Notes under the pieces: model-generated
Databases searched by the model: none
What the model was told of the DNA's origin: nothing
What the model saw: the letters and a program-made list of their open reading frames with translations, nothing else
Assembly: GCF_947500765.1 (NCBI RefSeq)
Contig: NZ_CANMTH010000001.1
Location: 558,001 to 622,000 of the forward strand
Length of the DNA stretch: 64,000 nucleotides
Direction of reading: 5' to 3'
Origin: an uncultured Formosa sp.
GTDB lineage: Bacteria > Bacteroidota > Bacteroidia > Flavobacteriales > Flavobacteriaceae
Shown here: in pieces, positions 1 to 8,837 of the stretch
How positions within the stretch are numbered: position 1 is the stretch's first letter
Layout: each line of letters starts with the position of its first letter
Position numbers and translations under genes: made by a program

Positions 1-1659
1 GCCAAAACGATTATTCCGTTATTAGAAAAGAACATTTCACTTCGTATTCTAAATACATTTAATAGTGGTGATCAAGGAACATTAATTACAGCAAAAACAG
101 CTTCTAAGGGGATTCGTTCATTATCTGTTTTAGATAATGTGGCATTAATTAATTTAGAAGGTCGCGGATTGTTAGGGAAAGTTGGAGTAGATGCGCGTGT
201 ATTTAAAACCTTAAGTGCAAACGATATTAGTGTGAGTATCATCTCGCAAGGATCTTCTGAACGTGGTTTAGGATTGGTTGTCGATGCTAATAAAGCGTCG
301 CAAGCGGTGATTGCTTTAGAACGTGAATTCGAAACCGATTTCTATATGCAAGATGTAAATAGAATTGGAATTATAGACGATGTTGCTGTAATTTCAATTG
401 TAGGTCAGGATTTAAGCACATTCCATAAACCGTTTAACGCATTAATAAAAAATCAGATTGTTCCGTTACTTTTCAATAATACAATAACAGGTGAAAATGT
501 AAGTTTGGTGGTTAGAAAAACTCAACTTCATAAAGCCTTAAATGTCATTCATGGAGAGATTTTCGGAATTTCTAAAAAAATAAACTTGGCCATTTTTGGT
601 CATGGATTAGTTGGCGGAACTTTAATTGATCAGATTATTGCTTCAGCTAGCGATATTGAAAAACGTAAAGGCATTAAGTTGAATATTTTTGCAATTGCGA
701 ATTCAAGACAAGCACTGTTCAACAAAAAAGGAATCGATTCTAATTGGAGAGATACACTTCAAGAAAAAGGAAAGGATTATACGTTCGAGAGTTTAGTAGA
801 GTATACTAAAAAACATCATTTAGAAAATTTAATTGCTATAGATAACACGGCAAGTGCAGCGTTTGTCTCAAATTATATTCCGTTGGTAGAACAGGGGTTT
901 GACCTTGTTTCATCCAACAAAATAGCGAATACCATAGATTTTAAATTCTACAGTGAATTACGTCAAGTACTTGCTAAGAATCAGAAAAACTATCTTTACG
1001 AAACGAATGTTGGTGCAGGTTTACCGTTGATTGATACGATTAAACTCTTGCATTTATCTGGAGAAAACATCACTAAAATTAGAGGTGTGTTTTCAGGCTC
1101 GTTAAGTTATTTGTTCAATAATTATTCACTTAAAAACGAACCGTTTTCTAAAGTGTTACAAGAGGCGGTAGATAAAGGATTTACAGAGCCTGATCCAAGA
1201 GAAGACCTATGTGGGAACGATGTTGCTAGAAAATTATTAATTTTGGCAAGAGAGCTCGATTTACATAATGAAATTTCGGATGTAGATATTCAGAATTTAA
1301 TTCCTGAAGATTTAAGAGCTGTAGATGCAGCAACATTTTTAAAGTCGTTTACAGAAATGGACGATTTATATCAAAGCATGAAAGATGAACAAAAACCTGG
1401 TCATGTTTTACGATATATAGGTGATTTACATGGTGATTTAGCCGATGAAAAAGGCGCTAAGTTAGAAGTGAAATTAGTATCGGTACCAGAAAGTTCACCT
1501 TTAGGATCTTTAAAAGGATCTGATTCAATTTTCGAAATTTACACAGAATCTTACGGCGATCAGCCAGTAGTGATTCAAGGGGCTGGAGCTGGAGCAGCAG
1601 TTACCGCTCGTGGTGTATTTGGAGACATTTTAAGATTAACAGAAAAAAACACGTATTAG
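1..1659 (+). CDS. thrA: Aspartate kinase/homoserine dehydrogenase, 3' part (5' end outside window)
   Basis: The reading frame is open from base 1, so the gene is cut by the window edge; a GTG at 139 is only an internal codon. The visible 552 residues hold two ACT-like regulatory regions (about 40-190) and a homoserine dehydrogenase domain starting with the dinucleotide-binding motif IFGHGLVGG near residue 200. Further family signs are SSNKIANT, ETNVGAGLPLID, DPREDLCGNDVARK and the C-terminal GAGAGAAVTARGVFGD. The enzyme reduces aspartate semialdehyde to homoserine for methionine and threonine synthesis. The ACT regions in front imply a fused aspartate kinase upstream, which cannot be seen here. 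metZ follows after 4 bases, so both are probably co-transcribed for methionine synthesis. Confidence 0.9.
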   Translation, partial: AKTIIPLLEKNISLRILNTFNSGDQGTLITAKTASKGIRSLSVLDNVALINLEGRGLLGKVGVDARVFKTLSANDISVSIISQGSSERGLGLVVDANKASQAVIALEREFETDFYMQDVNRIGIIDDVAVISIVGQDLSTFHKPFNALIKNQIVPLLFNNTITGENVSLVVRKTQLHKALNVIHGEIFGISKKINLAIFGHGLVGGTLIDQIIASASDIEKRKGIKLNIFAIANSRQALFNKKGIDSNWRDTLQEKGKDYTFESLVEYTKKHHLENLIAIDNTASAAFVSNYIPLVEQGFDLVSSNKIANTIDFKFYSELRQVLAKNQKNYLYETNVGAGLPLIDTIKLLHLSGENITKIRGVFSGSLSYLFNNYSLKNEPFSKVLQEAVDKGFTEPDPREDLCGNDVARKLLILARELDLHNEISDVDIQNLIPEDLRAVDAATFLKSFTEMDDLYQSMKDEQKPGHVLRYIGDLHGDLADEKGAKLEVKLVSVPESSPLGSLKGSDSIFEIYTESYGDQPVVIQGAGAGAAVTARGVFGDILRLTEKNTY

Positions 1660-1663
1660 TATT

Positions 1664-2830
1664 ATGAAAGATAATCATTTCGAAACAGAAGCTATTAGAA
1701 CACAAACAGAACGTTCTCAGTTTTTAGAACATTCAACACCTTTATATTTAAGTTCAAGTTTTGTTTTTGAAGATGCCGAAGATATGCGTGCATCGTTTAC
1801 AGAAGAAAAAGAACGTAATATTTACAGTCGTTTTACAAATCCGAATACATCCGAATTTATTGATAAAGTATGTAAAATGGAAGGTGCCGAAAGCGGTTAT
1901 GCTTTTGCAACAGGTATGTCTGCTGTGTTTTCAACGTTTGCAGGGCTTTTAAGTAGTGGCGATCATATCGTGTCTGCAAGTTCTGTTTTTGGCTCAACAC
2001 ATGCGTTGTTTACTAAATTTCTTCCGAAGTGGAATATTGAAACATCTTACTTTAATATTAATGATGTTGATGCTATTGAAAGCTTAATTCAGCCAAACAC
2101 AAAAATTTTATATGCAGAGAGTCCAACGAATCCTGCTGTAGATATTATAGATTTAGAAATATTAGGAAAGATTGCTAAAAAGCATAACATCTTATTAGTA
2201 ATTGATAATTGTTTTGCTACACCATATTTACAAAACCCAATTAAATTTGGAGCAGATATTGTAATTCATTCAGCAACAAAATTAATGGATGGTCAAGGTC
2301 GTGTTCTTGGAGGCGTTGCAGTTGGTCGTGCCGATTTAATTCGAGAAATTTATTTGTTCTCTAGAAATACAGGTCCGGCATTATCGCCATTTAATGCCTG
2401 GGTATTATCCAAAAGTTTAGAAACTCTTGCTGTTCGTGTAGATAAACATTGTGAAAATGCGCTAAAAGTAGCAGCGTTTTTAGAAGGTCATGAAAATGTC
2501 TCTTTAGTAAAATACCCGTTTTTAAAATCGCATCCACAATATGAGATTGCTAAAAAGCAGATGAAACTTGGAGGAAATATTATTGCGTTCGAAGTTAAAG
2601 GCGGTGTTGAAGGCGGTCGTGCGTTCTTAAATAAAATAAAATTATTATCGTTATCTGCAAACCTTGGGGATACACGTACTATTGTAACGCATCCAGCGTC
2701 TACAACACATAGTAAATTGAGTAAAGAAGATAGAATGGAAACAGGAATAACAGACGGATTGGTGCGTATTTCTGTAGGTTTGGAGCATACAGACGATATT
2801 ATTAGCGATTTGAATCAGGCTTTAAATTAA
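1664..2830 (+). CDS. metZ: O-succinyl/O-acetylhomoserine sulfhydrylase (MetZ-like)
   Basis: A PLP-dependent Cys/Met-metabolism transferase of 388 residues, normal for the family. The PLP lysine is K206 in SATKLMDGQGRVLGG, a context typical of MetZ. D181 (DNCFATP) holds the pyridine nitrogen and Y54 (IYSRFTNPN) lies in the phosphate-binding loop. It is expected to join an activated homoserine with sulfide to make homocysteine, which feeds the methionine synthase genes further along. The start lies 4 bases after thrA. The acyl donor (succinyl or acetyl) and the distinction from cystathionine gamma-synthase cannot be settled from sequence; MetZ is favoured by the local sulfide-producing genes and the K206 context. 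Confidence 0.87.
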   Translation: MKDNHFETEAIRTQTERSQFLEHSTPLYLSSSFVFEDAEDMRASFTEEKERNIYSRFTNPNTSEFIDKVCKMEGAESGYAFATGMSAVFSTFAGLLSSGDHIVSASSVFGSTHALFTKFLPKWNIETSYFNINDVDAIESLIQPNTKILYAESPTNPAVDIIDLEILGKIAKKHNILLVIDNCFATPYLQNPIKFGADIVIHSATKLMDGQGRVLGGVAVGRADLIREIYLFSRNTGPALSPFNAWVLSKSLETLAVRVDKHCENALKVAAFLEGHENVSLVKYPFLKSHPQYEIAKKQMKLGGNIIAFEVKGGVEGGRAFLNKIKLLSLSANLGDTRTIVTHPASTTHSKLSKEDRMETGITDGLVRISVGLEHTDDIISDLNQALN

Positions 2831-2844
2831 ATTCTAAAAAGCAG

Positions 2845-2852
2845 TATATTTG
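2845..2852 (+). promoter_or_regulatory. Candidate -7 element (TATATTTG) of the Rrf2 gene
   Basis: A perfect match to the Bacteroidota TAnnTTTG -7 element lies only 4 bases before the ATG at 2857. No clear -33 TTG is seen at the right distance. If used, the transcript would start at or next to the start codon, giving a leaderless mRNA. Confidence 0.5.
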
Positions 2853-2856
2853 CGTT

Positions 2857-3264
2857 ATGCTTTCAAAGAAAACCAAATACGGCTTAAAAGCGCTATTGTT
2901 CTTAGCGCGACAAGAAAATAACAATCCTGTACAGATTAGTGTTATATCTAAGAGTGAAAATATATCCCAAAAATTTTTAGAAAGTATATTACTAACACTC
3001 CGTAAAATAGGAGTGTTAGGTTCTAAAAAAGGTAAAAATGGTGGATATTATTTATTAAAAGATCCTCAAGATATTAAAATGTCTTTAGTTATGAGGACAC
3101 TAGAAGGACCAATAGCTATGGTACCTTGCGTTAGTTTAAATTTTTACGAAAAATGCGACGATTGTCCAGACGAATCGCTTTGCGGTGTACATACGTTAAT
3201 GGCCGAAGTTCGCGATAAAACACTTGATATCTTCAATCACAAGTCGTTAGCAGATTTAGTTTAA
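2857..3264 (+). CDS. Rrf2-family transcriptional regulator with four cysteines
   Basis: A 135-residue Rrf2 protein: a winged helix-turn-helix in the first 65 residues (YGLKALLFLARQ, then the recognition part ISQKFLESILLTLRKIG and the wing GSKKGKNGGYYL), a dimerisation helix, and a cysteine-containing loop with C91, C100, C103 and C109. Three or four cysteines at this place bind Fe-S clusters in IscR and NsrR; whether this one does is inference. It lies directly upstream of cysH and downstream of metZ, so regulation of sulfur assimilation, in the manner of CymR or CysB-like regulators, is the most likely role. Flavobacterial homologues begin with MLSKKTKYG, which supports this start. Confidence 0.88.
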   Translation: MLSKKTKYGLKALLFLARQENNNPVQISVISKSENISQKFLESILLTLRKIGVLGSKKGKNGGYYLLKDPQDIKMSLVMRTLEGPIAMVPCVSLNFYEKCDDCPDESLCGVHTLMAEVRDKTLDIFNHKSLADLV

Positions 3265-3284
3265 CTATATTTTTTGATTTAAAG

Positions 3285-3316
3285 TTTGCATATATTAATT
3301 ACATCATATACATTTG
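3285..3316 (+). promoter_or_regulatory. Promoter of the cysH sulfite-reduction operon
   Basis: TTTG at 3285-3288 and TACATTTG at 3309-3316 are separated by 20 bases, matching both halves of the Bacteroidota housekeeping promoter (-33 TTTG, -7 TAnnTTTG). The predicted transcript start is near 3321, about 50 bases before the cysH ATG. Confidence 0.7.
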
Positions 3317-3330
3317 CTTAATAATCTACT

Positions 3331-3346
3331 ATTCCGATAGGAGAAT
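3331..3346 (+). promoter_or_regulatory. Candidate operator just downstream of the cysH promoter
   Basis: ATTCCGATAGGAGAAT is an imperfect inverted repeat (ATTC/GAAT outer arms); the overlapping CTATTCCGATAG at 3329-3340 has CTAT/ATAG arms. It sits about 10-25 bases after the predicted transcript start, a place where a repressor would block elongation. The adjacent Rrf2 regulator is the natural candidate, but this is inference. Confidence 0.35.
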
Positions 3347-3372
3347 GGTGGTGAATAGAAAAAGAAGAGATT

Positions 3373-3999
3373 ATGTTGGATAGTACGATAGATATTTCAT
3401 ATTGGAATAAACAATTAAGAGATAAAACGCCACAAGAAATTATTACTTGGGCTTTGGCTTTAACAGATAAAAGAATAGTTACAACAAGTTTTGGGGTGTA
3501 TTCTGCAGTGCTTTTAAGTACTATTTCTGATCAAGATAATGATATTAAAGTGATATGGTGCGATACCTTATTTAATACACCAGAAACTTATGATCACGCT
3601 AATAATTTAATAAATAGGTTCAGCTTAAATGTTGAAAAATATAAGCCTTTGTTGAGTAAATCGGTAATAGACGCAACAATAGGTATCCCGGAAGTAACCA
3701 GTCCAAAACATGCCGAATTCACAGAAGTTGTAAAGCTAGAGCCTTTTAGAAGAGCTCTAGCTGAGCAATCTCCAGAACTTTGGTTTACTAACATTCGTGT
3801 TAGACAAACAGAATACAGAAAATCTAAAGATATTTTAAGTTGGAGCAAGGATGATGTCTTAAAAGTTAGTCCTTTTTACTATTGGTCAGATGAAGATTTA
3901 GATGCGTATATCGCGGAAGAAAATCTTCCAAAAAACAAATTCTATTTTGACCCGACCAAAGCCTTACAAAATCGAGAGTGTGGAATACACTTTCAATAA
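3373..3999 (+). CDS. cysH: Phosphoadenylyl-sulfate reductase
   Basis: A 208-residue PAPS/APS reductase of the PP-loop fold. The nucleotide-binding loop is TTSFGVYSAV (about 37-46), followed by WCDTLFNTPETY (62-73). The redox-active cysteine is C203 in the C-terminal ECGIHF. The only other cysteine is C63, so the paired cysteines that hold the 4Fe-4S cluster of APS reductases are missing. This points to the thioredoxin-dependent PAPS type, which reduces PAPS to sulfite. It is the first gene of the operon; sulfite reductase follows after 13 bases. Confidence 0.9.
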   Translation: MLDSTIDISYWNKQLRDKTPQEIITWALALTDKRIVTTSFGVYSAVLLSTISDQDNDIKVIWCDTLFNTPETYDHANNLINRFSLNVEKYKPLLSKSVIDATIGIPEVTSPKHAEFTEVVKLEPFRRALAEQSPELWFTNIRVRQTEYRKSKDILSWSKDDVLKVSPFYYWSDEDLDAYIAEENLPKNKFYFDPTKALQNRECGIHFQ

Positions 4000-4012
4000 A
4001 TGAAACAAAATC

Positions 4013-6121
4013 ATGCAAAGTTTTAGATCAGAAATAGAAAACCCTATAGTAGAAAAGGATATCATCGAATTAGAAAAGAAAATTCGATTATTCAAAGAAG
4101 GTCACCTCGCAGACGAAAGTTTTAGAAGCTTACGTTTAGCACGTGGTATTTACGGTCAGCGTCAAGAAGGCGTACAAATGATTCGTATAAAACTGCCTTA
4201 CGGAAAAGTAACATCAAATCAATTATTAAGAATTTCTGATGTTTCCGATCGTTTTTCTACAGGACGATTACATATTACAACACGTCAGGATGTTCAAATT
4301 CACTACGTAAGTATTGATGATACGCCAGAATTATGGTCGCAATTAGAGCAAGACGATATTACGTTACGTGAAGCTTGTGGTAATACAGTAAGAAATGTAA
4401 CAGCTAGTGAAACTGCGGGGATCGATGTTAATGAACCTTTTGATGTAACCCCTTATGCACATGCTGTGTTTCAATTTTGTTTACGTAATCCAATTTGTCA
4501 AGAAATGGGACGTAAATTTAAAATGTCTTTTTCTTCTTCTGATGCTGATACGGCGTTAAGTTACATTCACGATTTAGGATTTATTCCAAAGATTAAAGAT
4601 GGTGAACGTGGATTTAAAGTTATGCTAGGAGGAGGTTTAGGATCTCAGCCAAGAAGTGCAGATTTAATTTACGAATTCTTACCGACATACAAAGTCATTC
4701 CTTTAATAGAAAGTGTATTGCGTATTTTCGATCGTCATGGTGAACGTGCTAGGCGTATGAAAGCACGTATGAAATTCTTAATAAAAGAATACGGGGTAGA
4801 AAAATTCATAGAATTAGTTGAAGCTGAACAAAAAGCGTTATCTAATCAAGAAGTGCATATTGAAGCTAATAATGAGACTATAAACATTGCAGATGTTGCT
4901 GTGCCGCAAGTGCAGATTGAAGATGAAAACGCATACAATAGCTGGAGAGCCTTAAATGTGATTTCTCAGAAACAAGACGGATTATATGCGATTGGAATAA
5001 AGATTAAGTTAGGCGATTTTTATACAGATAAAGCTAGAAAATTAGCTGCTTTAATAAAAGATTATGCAGCCGATGAATTACGTTTTTCTTTAAGACAAAA
5101 TATTTTAATTCGTCATGTAAAAGAGGAATTGTTGCCATTTTTCTATCAAGAATTAAAAGCTCTAGATTTTGTTGAAACGGGTTACAATGCCACAACAGAT
5201 ATTACGGCTTGTCCAGGAACAGATACTTGTAACTTAGGTATTGCAAGTAGTACAGGAATGGCAGATGAGTTAGAGAAAGTACTATATTCAGAATATCCGC
5301 AATATATTAACAACCAAGATATCGCTATTAAAATTAGTGGATGTATGAATGCTTGTGGGCAACACAACATGGCACACATTGGTTTTCAGGGGATGTCTAT
5401 TCGTACCAAAGAAAAATTAGTTGCTCCTGCAGTACAAGTTTTATTAGGTGGAGGTGTTTTAGGTAATGGGGAAGGACGCTTCTCAGATAAAGTAATCAAA
5501 TTACCATCTAAAAGAGGACCGCAAGCTTTACGTTTAATTTTAGACGATTTTGAAGCTCATGGAAATCCGGGAGAAACATTTTTAGAGTACTACGATCGTC
5601 GTGACGGACAAAAATATTTCTACAATTTCTTGGTAACCTTATCGGATACTGAAAATTTAGTGCCAAGCGATTTTATAGACTGGGGAACAAGTGAAGAATA
5701 TAAGCAAGAAGTTGGTGTTGGGGAATGTGCTGGAGTTGTTATCGATTTAGTGGCAACTTTATTATTTGAAGCTAAAGAAAAATTAGATAGAGCAGAAGAC
5801 ATTTTCGAAACGACAGATAAATGGGCAGATGCTATTTACTTGGCATATACAGCAAATGTAAATGCCGCTAAAGCATTATTATTGTCTGAAGATGTAAAAA
5901 CTAATTCTCAGGCAAACATTATTAATTTGTTTGACCAAACATTTATCGAGACTAATAAAATTACATTAGAAACTAATACTAGTTTTTCAGATTTCGTTTA
6001 TCAGATTAATAAAAACGAACCTACAAAAGCATTTGCAACCACATATGTTAACCAAACCAAAGCTTTCTTTAACACCATAGACGTTTTTAGATCACGCGAA
6101 TTAGTCAATGCAAAAAACTAA
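4013..6121 (+). CDS. Siroheme sulfite reductase with C-terminal HEPN domain
   Basis: A 702-residue protein. Residues 1 to about 545 form a ferredoxin-type sulfite/nitrite reductase: two half-domains and the siroheme/4Fe-4S cysteines C400, C406, C444 and C448 (CPGTDTC and GCMNACGQ). It should reduce sulfite to sulfide with six electrons. From about 555 to the end the chain is helical and matches HEPN-domain tails known in flavobacterial homologues; its job is unknown. The order cysH, this gene, cobA, ferredoxin-NADP reductase favours sulfite over nitrite as substrate. It overlaps cobA by 14 bases, which suggests translational coupling. Confidence 0.88.
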   Translation: MQSFRSEIENPIVEKDIIELEKKIRLFKEGHLADESFRSLRLARGIYGQRQEGVQMIRIKLPYGKVTSNQLLRISDVSDRFSTGRLHITTRQDVQIHYVSIDDTPELWSQLEQDDITLREACGNTVRNVTASETAGIDVNEPFDVTPYAHAVFQFCLRNPICQEMGRKFKMSFSSSDADTALSYIHDLGFIPKIKDGERGFKVMLGGGLGSQPRSADLIYEFLPTYKVIPLIESVLRIFDRHGERARRMKARMKFLIKEYGVEKFIELVEAEQKALSNQEVHIEANNETINIADVAVPQVQIEDENAYNSWRALNVISQKQDGLYAIGIKIKLGDFYTDKARKLAALIKDYAADELRFSLRQNILIRHVKEELLPFFYQELKALDFVETGYNATTDITACPGTDTCNLGIASSTGMADELEKVLYSEYPQYINNQDIAIKISGCMNACGQHNMAHIGFQGMSIRTKEKLVAPAVQVLLGGGVLGNGEGRFSDKVIKLPSKRGPQALRLILDDFEAHGNPGETFLEYYDRRDGQKYFYNFLVTLSDTENLVPSDFIDWGTSEEYKQEVGVGECAGVVIDLVATLLFEAKEKLDRAEDIFETTDKWADAIYLAYTANVNAAKALLLSEDVKTNSQANIINLFDQTFIETNKITLETNTSFSDFVYQINKNEPTKAFATTYVNQTKAFFNTIDVFRSRELVNAKN

Positions 6122-6887
6122 CAACATACCAAAATTAACGGTAGTAGGTGCGGGGCCTGGAGATCCAGATTTAATATCTCTTAAAGCAATTAAAGCGATA
6201 GAATCTGCACAGGTTATCTTGTATGATGCACTTATAAATGTAGACTTACTTAAATATGCTTCGTCTACTACAGAAGTTGTTTTTGTTGGGAAACGAAAAG
6301 GATGTTATGCATATCAACAAGAACAAATTAATGAGCTTATTGTGCAACGTGCAAAAAGCTTTGGTCATGTGGTTCGTCTTAAAGGTGGAGACCCTTTTGT
6401 TTTTGGTAGAGGAGCAGAAGAAATTGATTATGCAAAATCAAAAAACCTTAAAGTAGATGTAATTCCTGGTATGTCATCTGCTTTAGCAGTACCAACAAGT
6501 CAAGGTATTCCGTTAACCAAACGGGGGGTGTCCGAGAGTTTTTGGGTAATTACAGGAACAACCAAAAATCATGAAATCTCTAGCGATATTGCTTTAGCTG
6601 CGAAATCGTCTGCAACTATTGTAATCTTAATGGGGATGAGTAAATTATCGGAAATCGTTCAATTGTTTTCAAACGAAAATAAGCAAGATCTTCCAATAGC
6701 AATTATACAAAACGGAACTTATGCCAACGAGAAAATAGGGATAGGAACTATACGTTCTATTCAAAATGTTGTTTTAGAACACAGATTGAGTTCGCCTGCA
6801 ATTATTGTTATAGGTGAAGTGGTAAGAGAACATACCAAATTAGACAGAATTAAAATAGAATTAAACGAGTTAAAATCGGCGTTTTAG
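6108..6887 (+). CDS. cobA: Uroporphyrinogen-III C-methyltransferase
   Basis: A 259-residue SAM-dependent tetrapyrrole methylase. The N-terminal motif VVGAGPGDPDLISLKA (12-27), the glycine-rich LKGGDPFVFGRGAEE (91-105) and PGMSSALAVPTSQGIPLT are hallmarks of SUMT. It makes precorrin-2, the first committed intermediate of siroheme, the cofactor of the sulfite reductase it overlaps. There is no fused dehydrogenase/ferrochelatase domain, and no such gene nearby, so siroheme completion must be encoded elsewhere. The start lies inside the end of the reductase gene, which fits coupled translation. Confidence 0.93.
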   Translation: MQKTNNIPKLTVVGAGPGDPDLISLKAIKAIESAQVILYDALINVDLLKYASSTTEVVFVGKRKGCYAYQQEQINELIVQRAKSFGHVVRLKGGDPFVFGRGAEEIDYAKSKNLKVDVIPGMSSALAVPTSQGIPLTKRGVSESFWVITGTTKNHEISSDIALAAKSSATIVILMGMSKLSEIVQLFSNENKQDLPIAIIQNGTYANEKIGIGTIRSIQNVVLEHRLSSPAIIVIGEVVREHTKLDRIKIELNELKSAF

Positions 6888-6924
6888 AAAAATAATAAAT
6901 CGCATTTCAGTAAAATTATTTAGA

Positions 6925-7977
6925 ATGATACAAACAGATATACTAATAATAGGAGCAGGACCAACAGGATTATTCACTGTATTTGAAGCAGGATTATTAA
7001 AATTAAAATGTCATTTAATTGATGCTTTACCACAAGCTGGTGGGCAATGTTCAGAACTTTATCCTAAAAAACCGATATACGATATTCCTGGATTTCCTGA
7101 AGTTTTAGCTGGAGATTTAACGAAAAACTTATTAGAGCAAGGACGACAGTTTGAACCTGGATTTACTTTGGGTGAACGTGCTGAAACAATAGAAAAGCAA
7201 GAAGACGGATCGTTTATTGTTACCACTAATAAGGGAACAAAACACCAAGCACCGGTAGTTGCTATTGCTGGAGGTTTAGGGTCTTTTGAGCCTAGAAAAC
7301 CATTGATTGAAAATATTACTAAATACGAAGATCACGGTGTAGATTATTTTATTAAAGATCCAGAAAAATATAGAAATAAACGTGTTGTGATTTCAGGAGG
7401 AGGAGACTCTGCTCTAGATTGGAGTATCTTTTTGGCAGAAGTCGCTTCAGAAGTCACACTTATTCATAGACGTAACGAATTCCGTGGGGCTTTAGATTCT
7501 GTAGAGAAAGTTCAAGAATTAAAACTTTTAGGAAAAATCAATTTAGTAACACCTTCAGAAGTTGTAGGCGTTTCTGGAGAAAATCATATTGAAGGTGTAA
7601 CGGTTAAAAAAGGAGAAGAAGAGTTTCAAATAGATACAGATTTCTTTATTCCATTATTTGGTTTATCTCCAAAATTAGGACCAATCGGAAATTGGGGATT
7701 AGAAATCGAAAAGAATGCTATTAAAGTAGATAATGCATTAGATTATCAAACAAACATTCCTGGAATTTATGCTATTGGAGATGTGAATACATATCCAGGG
7801 AAATTAAAGTTAATTCTTTGTGGTTTTCACGAAGCAACTTTAATGTGTCAGTCTGCTTATAAAATTATTAATCCGGGTAAAAAATATGTGTTAAAATACA
7901 CAACCGTAAGTGGTATTGATGGTTTTGACGGTACACGTAAAGAAGCACCAAAAGCTGTTGTGAAAGCCATTGTATAA
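6925..7977 (+). CDS. Ferredoxin-NADP reductase, thioredoxin-reductase-like type
   Basis: A 350-residue flavoprotein with an FAD-binding GAGPTG loop (10-15), the segment QAGGQCSELYP, a second dinucleotide-binding motif SGGGDSALDW near 157 and the C-terminal AIGDVNTYPGK. It lacks the CxxC redox pair of true thioredoxin reductases, as expected for the YumC-type ferredoxin-NADP reductases. Coming 37 bases after cobA in the same direction, it probably supplies reduced ferredoxin to the sulfite reductase. A reductase for another small redox protein is possible. Confidence 0.87.
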   Translation: MIQTDILIIGAGPTGLFTVFEAGLLKLKCHLIDALPQAGGQCSELYPKKPIYDIPGFPEVLAGDLTKNLLEQGRQFEPGFTLGERAETIEKQEDGSFIVTTNKGTKHQAPVVAIAGGLGSFEPRKPLIENITKYEDHGVDYFIKDPEKYRNKRVVISGGGDSALDWSIFLAEVASEVTLIHRRNEFRGALDSVEKVQELKLLGKINLVTPSEVVGVSGENHIEGVTVKKGEEEFQIDTDFFIPLFGLSPKLGPIGNWGLEIEKNAIKVDNALDYQTNIPGIYAIGDVNTYPGKLKLILCGFHEATLMCQSAYKIINPGKKYVLKYTTVSGIDGFDGTRKEAPKAVVKAIV

Positions 7978-8069
7978 ATATCTTATTTTTTAATTAGTCG
8001 TTTTGTGAAATAGACTGTAAATTAGTTGAAATTTTCCCGACTATTATTAAAAATAATAAGACGTTTCTT

Positions 8070-8837
8070 ATGATTGAAGATACAAAATTACAAGATAAAC
8101 TAGTTTCAAAAACATATAATGTCAGACTAAAAGAATCGATTGCAACATTTACTAAAAATTTATTTTATGTAATGTTTGACGATGAGCCTGCTTCAGAATT
8201 ACAAGAATTAGAAAATCTGTTCATGTACATGAGTGGAAAATTAAAGATAGAAGATGCTTTTAAAATTTGGGAAACGTTTAAGTTTAATTTGCCAAGCATT
8301 AGACGTCGTATAGATTTGGATGCTATAGCGATAGAGCAACACGATCCTGCTGCTAAAAGTTTAGAAGAAGTGTATTTAGCTTATCCGGGTTTTTATGCGA
8401 TTGCTATTTATCGTTTAAGTCATGAATTAAATATTCTAAATGTACCTATCATTCCAAGAATGATGAGTGAATATGCACATGGTATTACCGGTACAGATAT
8501 TCATCCAGGAGCACATATTGGCGATTCTTTTTTTATAGATCACGCCACAGGAATTGTAATTGGAGAAACATCAATAATTAAAAATAACGTAAAAATCTAT
8601 CAAGGGGTAACCTTGGGAGGTGTTCAGGTTAAAAAAAGTTTGTCGGCTACAAAACGTCATCCAACCATTGAAGACAATGTTATTATCTATGCTAATGCAA
8701 CTATTTTAGGAGGCGATGTCGTAATAGGTGCAGATAGTATTATTGGTGCCAATGTTTGTGTAACGGTATCAGTGCCGCAAGGATCTATTTTAACATATCA
8801 AAAAGAGTTTAATATTAGACCTCGAAAAAATGATTAA
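8070..8837 (+). CDS. cysE: Serine O-acetyltransferase
   Basis: A 255-residue enzyme with an N-terminal helical domain (to about 135) and a left-handed beta-helix of hexapeptide repeats (about 140-240). The catalytic pair lies in IDHATG (D157, H158), and H145 lies in TDIHPGAHIG. It acetylates serine to O-acetylserine, the sulfide acceptor used by the next gene. The stop codon overlaps the cysM start by 8 bases. The 92-base gap before it contains an AT-rich inverted repeat (8042-8058) of unclear meaning. Confidence 0.92.
   Translation: MIEDTKLQDKLVSKTYNVRLKESIATFTKNLFYVMFDDEPASELQELENLFMYMSGKLKIEDAFKIWETFKFNLPSIRRRIDLDAIAIEQHDPAAKSLEEVYLAYPGFYAIAIYRLSHELNILNVPIIPRMMSEYAHGITGTDIHPGAHIGDSFFIDHATGIVIGETSIIKNNVKIYQGVTLGGVQVKKSLSATKRHPTIEDNVIIYANATILGGDVVIGADSIIGANVCVTVSVPQGSILTYQKEFNIRPRKND

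Noticed and set aside
8042..8058. Inverted repeat TATTATTAAAAATAATA as operator of cysE
   Set aside because: It consists only of A and T with a 3-base loop; such repeats are expected by chance in this AT-rich sequence.
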